Assembly (NCBI GenBank): GCA_900314605.1
Contig: OMVX01000006.1
Span: 1-62,833, forward strand
Origin: an uncultured Methanobrevibacter sp.
Lineage (GTDB): Archaea; Methanobacteriota; Methanobacteria; Methanobacteriales; Methanobacteriaceae
Direction of reading: 5' to 3'
Length of the DNA: 62,833 bases
Made by a program: the position numbers and the translations under genes. The notes beneath the pieces were generated by a model that had not been told where the DNA came from, ran no database searches, and worked only from the letters and a program-made list of their open reading frames with translations. Numbering within the stretch: the stretch's first letter is position 1; every line of letters starts with the position of its first letter. Shown here piece by piece: positions 51,547 through 60,100 of this stretch.

Positions 51547-52932
51547 TTATACATGAGAAATATCAGTATAATCAGATATCTCACTATTAAATGTAGTTAA
51601 ATCATTAATGTTTAAATCATGTACATCAGTATGTGAAGTTATTCTTGCAAATGTTTTAAGCTCTTCTGTTGAAACATTAAGATAATTTTCAACTCTTTTA
51701 GCTGCTGCTTCAATATGGTAATTTTGCCTTAATTTATCATCTTGTGTTGCAACACCTACAGGACAATTACCAGTATGGCATATTTTATATTGTTGACAAG
51801 CTGATGCTATTAATGCAGCGGTTCCAATAGCTATTGCATCTGCACCCATAGCTAATGCTTTTGCAAAATCAGAAGAAACTCTAAAACCACCAGTAATATT
51901 TAATGTAATATCACTATTATTTTCATCTAAGAATTTACGAGCCCTACTTAATGCATATATTGTTGGAACTGAAGTAGAATCACGTATAAGTCTTGGACTA
52001 GCACCAGTAGATCCTCCTCTTCCATCGATTGTTACAAAATCTGCTTTAGAATCTAGGACATATTCAAGGTCATCTTCGATTTTACCTGCAGCCATTTTTA
52101 TTCCTATAGGTCTACCTTCAGAGCTTTTTCTAAGGTAAGTTACAAGGTCTTTTAAATCATCGTTAGAATTAATTTCAGGAATATTTGCAGGTGAATGTAT
52201 ATCTTCACCTACAGGTTTACCTCTTATTTTTGCAATTTCCTCTGTAACCTTTTCACCTTGAAGCTGGCCGCCAAGACCCGGTTTAGTTGATTGACCTATT
52301 TTTATTTCAATAGCATCTGAACTTTTAAGATTTTCTTCTGTAACAGAGTATTTATTTGGAACATATTCGAAGATATATTTATATGCATTTTCCTTTTCTT
52401 CTGGTAATATTCCTCCTTCACCACTACATTGAGCAGTTTTTACACTTGCTGATGCTTTAGCAAGAGAAATTTTATTTTCTCTAGATAATGCACCAAATGA
52501 CATATGTGTAATATAGATTGGTGTTTCTATTATTAGTGGTTTTTTAGCATTTTTTCCAATAATTGTTTGAGTATTTACATCTACATCAGATTCTAATGGT
52601 TGTGGATTAAGTTGAGATCCAAGTATTAATATATCATCCCAATTAGGCATTGGAAGTTCTGTATACATTGCTGATACTAATGAATTTCCAGATATTGCCA
52701 TTTCATGTATATCATTCATTCCCCTTATACTAGCATCACTTTTAGCAAATTCTTTTGGATAAGCTAAATCTATATTTTTTTCATCATATGATTCAGTAGA
52801 ACTTTCCTCTTCAAATTCAACATAATTAGTATAATCTGCACCACAGATAGGACAGTTACCTAAATCTTTAAGGGAAGTTCCCGTTGCTTCTTCATTATGT
52901 ATATGACCACATACAAGACATTTATATATCAT
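51547..52932 (-). CDS. Archaeal glutamate synthase with rubredoxin-like N terminus
   Basis: This 461-residue protein starts with a rubredoxin-like metal site (CLVCG...CPICGA, residues 4-33) and then the FMN-binding synthase domain of GltB. Visible motifs are SGEGGILPEE, KIGQSTKPGLGGQL, HSPANIPEINS, FVTIDGRGGSTGASP, GGFRVSSDFAKALAMGADAIAIGTA and the 3Fe-4S cysteine motif CQQYKICHTGNCP. It makes glutamate from 2-oxoglutarate and glutamine nitrogen; the amidotransferase part is a separate protein in archaea. TGTAGGTAAAAAT precedes ATG 52932. The electron donor is unknown; the FrhB-like protein of this window is one candidate. Confidence 0.88.
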   Translation of the reverse strand: MIYKCLVCGHIHNEEATGTSLKDLGNCPICGADYTNYVEFEEESSTESYDEKNIDLAYPKEFAKSDASIRGMNDIHEMAISGNSLVSAMYTELPMPNWDDILILGSQLNPQPLESDVDVNTQTIIGKNAKKPLIIETPIYITHMSFGALSRENKISLAKASASVKTAQCSGEGGILPEEKENAYKYIFEYVPNKYSVTEENLKSSDAIEIKIGQSTKPGLGGQLQGEKVTEEIAKIRGKPVGEDIHSPANIPEINSNDDLKDLVTYLRKSSEGRPIGIKMAAGKIEDDLEYVLDSKADFVTIDGRGGSTGASPRLIRDSTSVPTIYALSRARKFLDENNSDITLNITGGFRVSSDFAKALAMGADAIAIGTAALIASACQQYKICHTGNCPVGVATQDDKLRQNYHIEAAAKRVENYLNVSTEELKTFARITSHTDVHDLNINDLTTFNSEISDYTDISHV

Positions 52933-53167
52933 ATTTTTACCTACAATAATTCTTTTTATAATATTGTTATGTTCATTATATTATATTTATTATATCAAAA
53001 TAATTATATAAATCAAAAATTATATTTTGATTTTGGATTATACAAGTTAGGGTTTAAATTTTCAATTAATAAATTATTAAAGTATTTATTGCTAATTTCA
53101 TTGAAATTCTTTTTATATTAGGTTAAGGCCTATATAATATGAATTTGATTATATTTTTTTTTTATCT

Positions 53168-53900
53168 AAGGGTGTCCGCCAAAATTCAAATTTTTGGTAA
53201 ACATTTATTTTTTTTAAAATATTGTTACATCTAGTTTTAATTGGCACATTGTTGAGGTATTCTCGCAGAATTTTTCTAAATCTTATTTTGAATTTTTATT
53301 GCTTTGTGTAATATTATATAATCTGATTAAATTATATGCTAATGCATTTAAGTTTAATCTTTCTTCGGTTCGTACCATTCCAATTACGATTTCTTTTTCT
53401 ATTGAGAATTGTTCTTTAATATTCCATATGGGTCTTCAACTGCTGATCTTTTTGAATATTCTTTTTTATATTCTTCTTTTTCCATTTTGTTGTTCATTGC
53501 TTTCTGCATTTCTGAACCGTATTCTGTTATGGTTTTATGTGTTTGGGGGGAAGAGCAGCATTTATTTTTATTTTTACAGTTTTTACATCCATTATAATTA
53601 TTGTAAAGTTTTTTATTTTATCTGGTATTTCTTTATCTTTGGATGGTTCAATGTATTTGCCATAGAAGTATAGTTTTTCGCCTTCTGGGCATTCAAATAA
53701 TCTTCTTCGTAATTATATGTGAAATGGTCTTTATGATAAGGGTTTTCATTTAATTTTCCTATTTTTTTTTTTTTTGATTGTTTTCTTGTAGGTATGAGGC
53801 CTTGTATTTTATTGTCTGCTAGGTATAATAAACTGATTTGATTTAAATATATTGTATCTGCACTTATATATTTAGGTGTTGTTTTTATATTTCTTAGTTA
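53168..53900 (-). mobile_element. Decayed IS1182-like transposase remnant
   Basis: Minus-strand frames joined across several frameshifts and stops give the C-terminal half of a DDE transposase: KYISADTIYLNQ, FECPEGEKLYFYGK, the zinc-knuckle CKNCKNKNKCC, KTITEYGSEMQKAM, KRSAVEDPYGILK and EERLNLNALAYNLIRLY, with a stop at 53283-53285. This matches the IS1182-like family common in methanogens. A possible end of the element is GGGTGTCCGCC near 53170. The N-terminal half and the other end are missing. The remaining bases between the glutamate synthase and NRPS2 hold nothing else that I recognise. Confidence 0.75.
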
Positions 53901-54034
53901 AACCAAATACCATTTGTAAATAAGTTTAAAAATTATTTCTTCCTTATTAATCTTTTTAAAATCATTAAAATTAATTAATATATAAAGCCGGTTTATACTT
54001 AATTTTATATATAAGTTTGATTAATTAATATACA

Positions 54035-54091
54035 TTTATATTTTTTATTATCTCTACGGATTTATAGATTGGAAACTTTCATTTTTTCCAA
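54035..54091 (+). promoter_or_regulatory. NRPS2 promoter with inverted repeat
   Basis: A TATA box TTTATATT (54035-54042) lies about 110 bases before the NRPS2 start. About 27 bases further, where transcription should begin, TTGGAAA (54069-54075) and TTTCCAA (54085-54091) form an inverted repeat with a 9-base spacer. It may be an operator or a leader hairpin. A weak GGGAT sequence precedes the start codon. Confidence 0.45.
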
Positions 54092-54150
54092 ATATTAAGG
54101 AAAATAAATTAATCATTTATTAAATATAATTTTATGCTCATGGGATATGT

Positions 54151-57100
54151 ATGGTAAAACAAAATAGTAATATTAAATTTATTTTTGATATAAATTTTAG
54201 GGATAAAAATTCTCTTGATGATATTTTCAATAAATTAAAATCTTTAAATATTAGATTTGATAATAATTTAATACCTTATTCTACTGGCAATAATGTTATT
54301 TATGAATTTGATGATGTATCTAAGTTAGATAAGTCTGATATTCAATTAAAAATTAATTCATTTTTTAATTTTACTTTTAAAGACTTTGTTAATGTTGATT
54401 TATATAAATTTTTAGTTTTAAAAAATATGGATAAATTGACAATTTTAGCTATTATCCATCCATTAATATTTGATTATACATCTATTAACCGTTTTTATAA
54501 CTTATTTAATAACAATACACTTTATTATAAAAATGTTATTAGCTATTATCATAATTTGGATAAGTATTTCAATTCTAATGATTTTAAAGAGGATTCAGAG
54601 TTCTGGGAAAACTATCTTTCTAATAGTGATGATTATGTCAAATTTTATAATATAAGTTCTAATAATTATAAGAGTATAAAAATTCCATTAAATCAAATAG
54701 AGGATAATAAATTTAATTTTATAACAGGAGTATTTTCATTATATTTATCTAGATATAATCAATCAAAAGGTTGTATTTTAAAAACTTGCATTCCAAAAGA
54801 TAATAATGATTTGGATATAACTACATTACTTAAAATTGATTATCATGAAGATATTTCTTTTAATGATTATTTAAATCATGTTAATGATGTTTATGATTCT
54901 GCAATCCAACATTCTAGAGTAAACATTGAGAATTATATGGATTATGATTGTTTTTATTCTGTTTATGATTTTTCTGATTTGAAAAATATTGAAGTTGTTA
55001 ATGGAGAGGGTTCTGCTTTAACTTTAAATATTTATGATGATTATTTGGATTTAATTTATAATGCAGATTTATTTTCTGATGTTTATATGGAACATATGAT
55101 AGTAAATATTGAATATTTAATTAATAATATTTCAGATTATGGTATATTGTGTAGAAATATTGATATTGTATCAGATAATGAGAAAAATTTTATTTTTGAA
55201 TTTTCTAAAGGTGAAACAGTTCCTTTTGATAAAAACACTTCCTTGAGTAAAATTTTTCATGAAAATGCTAAGAAATTTTCTGATAAGCTTGCTATTGATG
55301 ATGGTGTAAATCAGATTAGTTATGGTGAATTAGATCGTTCAAGTAATTCTATTGCTAAAGACTTGAAAGAGAATTATGGTATTGTTTTGGATAGTGTTGT
55401 AGCTTTAATGTTGCCTCGTGATTATCGTTTTCCTGAATTGGTTTTAGCATTAAATAAAATTGGTGCAGTATTTGTTCCTATTGATCCATCATATCCTATT
55501 AAACGTATTGAACATATGTTGAATATTAGTAAGGCTAATTTTATTATTACAACAGATGAATTATTAGATGAATCTCCATTTAATGTAGATATTATTTATT
55601 ATGATGATTTAAAGTTGGAGGATAATTGTGAGTTGGATGTTGTTCAGGGTAGTGATTTTGCAATTTTATTTACATCTGGTACTACAGGTCTTCCTAAAGG
55701 AGTAATTCAGTCTAATAAACAATTAATATCTACTGCTGTTGCGTTTAATAAAATTTTTGATTCATTTGATTGTGATTTGATTGGTTGTTATGCTAGTTTT
55801 AGCTTTATTGCGTCATTTAGAATCTTTTGGGCTTTATATGATGGTAGGTCTTGTAGGATTTTTAATGATGAAGAACGTAAAGACAGTTTAAAATTAATTG
55901 AAATACTTAAAGATAATCATTTTCATGATGTAATATTACCTCCATCATTAGGAATTCCTATTTTAGAAAATGAAGATATAAATCTTGATTATATGGTCTG
56001 TGCGGGGTCAAAATTAAATGTTCTTCCTAAAAATATCGGTTTTACAAAAATAGTTAATGCTTATGGTATGACGGAAATCATTGCAGCAGCAAATATCTGT
56101 GATATGGTTAAAAATGATATTTCTATTGGCAGACCTCTTGCTAATACATGGGTGTATATTTTAGATGAAAATAGTAGGTTGCTTCCTGTTGGAGTTCCTG
56201 GTGAAATTTGTATTTCATGTGATTATTTAACTCCAGGATATATAGATAATCCTGAATTAACAGAAGAATTTATTGTTGATAATTCTTATTGTGATTGTGA
56301 TGATAATAAATTATTATATCGTACTGGAGATATTGGATTTTATAATTTTGATGGTGAAATTGAAATAATTGGACGTAGAGACGATCAGTTATCTGTTAGA
56401 GGTTTTCGTATAGAATCTGAGGAAATATTAAAAATCTTAGAAAGATTTGAAAATTTGGAAGAAATATATTTGGATACAGATAATGATAATCTCGTTGCTT
56501 TTTATACTACATCTGGCGATTTAAATGTGGATGCTGTTAAATTTGCACTTGAAGATGAGTTGCCACAGTATATGATTCCTTCTGTTTTTATAAAATTAGA
56601 TAAAATTCCATTAAATGCAAATGGTAAAATTGATAAATTTGAACTTAAAAAGAACCTTCCTGAATTACCGGAGCTTAAAATTGATAATGATATTTTGGGT
56701 AATGTTGTTGATGCTTTTATGCATGTTTTAAATTGTGATTCTGTTTTAATTGATGATAATTTTGTAGGATTAGGTGGAAATTCTCTATCTGCAATGAATT
56801 TACAGATAATCTTAAAAAATCAGTTTGGTATTAATATTTCTTCAAATGAAATAATCGAACTTGCTACTCCATTAAACATTGCAAATCACATTAAATTTAA
56901 TATAAAATCATATTCTTCATTAGAGATGAATTATACATTTAAGGATAATTGCCCTTTATCAGAATCTCAGTTAAATGTTTATCTTGATGAACAGATTAAA
57001 AAAATTGGATTGCGTTATAATAATCCGATTAAAATTAAGTTTAATGAAAATTATGCTGATAATGAAATTAAAAATGCCATTTATAAATTGTTTGATTTGT

Positions 57101-60100
57101 ATCCAATTTTAAAAGCTCGGGTAGTAGAGGATAGAAGGGATTTATCTTTTATTTTTGATAGTGTACCGGAGATTAAAATAGGCACTATTGCCGATTTGGA
57201 TTCTTTTATTAGGCCATTTGATTTAGATAAATCATTATCCAGGTTTTTAATTATTGAAAATGAATCTGTTTTATGTATAGATTGTCATCATTTAATTTTT
57301 GATGGTACTTCATTAAAGATCTTAATAAATTCATTATTATCTATTTTAAAAGGTAATGTGGATTATACTGTTGATAATGGTGTTTTAAGAGAGATTTCTT
57401 TTGAAGAAAATATTGATTCAGGTTATATTAGTGATGCAAAGGATTTCTTTGATGTGATGTTGGCTGAAAGAGACGAGGTTAATGATTTATTGGCTACGGT
57501 TGATAATAATGGGGAAAATACTTATATTGACTGTTTTGATGTGGATTTATCTTCTTTTTTAGAAGATAATTCAATTACATATAATCAGTTTTTTGCATCT
57601 GTATTTGCATATACTTTATCAAGATTTACAGGTTCTGATAAAGTATTGTTTAATCTTATTGAAGATGGTAGGGGACATATTAATTTATCTAATTCTGTGG
57701 GAATGTTTGTTAAGACACTACCTTTACTTATAGATTGTAAAAATCAAGATATTCAATCTTTTGTTAGGTATTCTTCTGGTTTAATTAATTCTGCTATGAA
57801 GTATGATTTATATTCTTTTCGTATTTTAACAAATGATTATGATTTGAATTCTGATATAACTTTCCAATATAATCATGACTTATTTAAAATATCTGATTTG
57901 GATATACAAGAATTAAAACATGATGTAGTTAATGATTTAAGCTTTTTTATTCAAAATATTGATAATAAATTTGAAATTAAAATATCATTTTCAGATAAAT
58001 ATTCTAAAAAATTTATAAAGCGATTTGTAGATTCATATAAATTAATTTTAGAGGGAATGATCAGTTTTAACAACTTAAATGAAATTAATTATATTGAATC
58101 TTCTGATTTAAAGCTTTTAAATAAATATAATGGTAAGAAATATGATTTTAACTATGATGATATTTTGGATGCTTTTAATGATAATTTGAAAAAATATGAA
58201 GATAATGTTCTTGTTGGTTATGAAGGTAAGTCTTTTAGTTTTGGTGAGGGTGCTTTTATTGCAAATAAGATCATGGATTGTTTAGGTGGTTTAGGCATTG
58301 TTAAACAGGATTTTGTTGCTTTGTTTGTTGAGCGTTCCGAGTGGTTTTTATTAGCAAGTTTAGGTGTTTTGTCAATAGGTGCCGCTTATGTTCCTATTGA
58401 TACGAATTATCCTGATGAACGAATAGTTTTAATGTTAAAAGACACAGAATCTAAAGTTGTTATTGTCACTGGCGAATCTGAAGATCGTATACGTGAGATT
58501 ATTTCAAATAATTCCCTTGACATTAATGTTTTAAATGTTGATGTTCTTGAGGATGATATTGGTAGTTTAGGTCATTTGGATAATGTTAGTGTTGATGTGG
58601 ATGATGTTGCTTGTGTTTTATATACTAGTGGTACTACGGGTACTCCTAAAGGAGTTTTAGTTAGCCGTCAAGCTATAAATAATTTTGTTTTATGGTACGT
58701 GAATGAAACTAATTTTACCTGTGATGATGTTTATGGTATGCATTGTTCTTATGTATTTGATATTCATACTGCTGCTTTATATGCTCCTCTCGTTTCAGGA
58801 GGGTCATTGTATGTGGTGCCAGAAGATATTAGGTTGGATTTAAAAGCTTTAAATGATTATTTTGTTGAGCATAATTGTACTCATACTTATATTACAAGTC
58901 AAGTGGGTAAACTGTTTGCTGAAAGTGGTATGGATACTAGTATTAGGCTTTTATGTTTTGGTGGTATGAAGTTAGGGGATTTGAATGCTCCTGATTCTAT
59001 TGGTCCTTTTGAAACATATGGACCTTCTGAAAATCTTGCAGTTTCAACAAGTATTTTTGCAAATGAGCGTATTGATGATTCTAGTATTGGGTATTTTATT
59101 AGTAATGTTAAAGGTTATGTTTTAGATAGTGAGCGTCGCCGTGTTCCTTTCGGTGCTGTAGGGGAGTTATATCTATCTGGTGCTCAATTAACGGAAGGGT
59201 ATTTAAATAGGGATAATGAAAATTCTAAAGTATTTTATGATAATTCTTTTGATGATGACCCAGGTTATGAGCGTATTTATAAGACTGGTGATATGGTAAG
59301 GTTTTTACCTGATGGTAGTCTTGGTATTGTTGGTCGTCGTGACAGCCAAGTTAAAATACGTGGAAATCGTGTTGAGCTTGGTGAGGTTGAATCTGTTATA
59401 AGGAGTATAGATTTTGTTGAGGATGTTACTGTTCAAACTGTGGATAATAATGGTAATAATGAGTTAGTTGCATATGTTGTACTGCATAATGATGGTTTAG
59501 AAGATAATTTAAGGGAATTTGTTTGTGATTATGTAGCAACTCGTAAACCAGCTTATATGGTTCCGTCTTATGTTGTTAGGTTAGATAAGATTCCTTTGAC
59601 TGTGAATGGTAAGGTTGACTCTCATGCTTTACCTGATGTGGATGTTTTAACTGTTGAATATGTTGCTCCTAGTAATGAAACTGAAAAAGCAATTGTATAT
59701 GCATTTGAAAAAGTGTTCAATATTGATAAAATTGGTGTGAATGATGATTTTGTTAATTTAGGAGGGGATTCTTTATCTGCTATTAAATTGATTTCTTATT
59801 TGGAAGGTTATAATATTACAGCTGCAGATATTTTTAGTTTACATACTCCACTTGCAATTTCTAAGAAATTAAGTAAATTTGAATTTGATTATGGTAATTT
59901 TTCTTTGGAGAGCGGTTGTCCTTTATCTGAATCTCAATTAAATATTTATTTGGATATAGTTTCTAAGAATAAAAAGGATTCTTATTTAATACCTATGAAT
60001 TTTACTATTCCAAGTAAATATGGTTTGGATGAGTTGGTTGATGCTATTAATGTCATGTTTAAAGTCCATCCTATTTTACAAATGTGTATAAATGAGAAAT

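Noticed and set aside
53299-53673. Plus-strand open frame of 124 residues
   Set aside because: It is the antisense shadow of the decayed transposase, which reads well on the minus strand.
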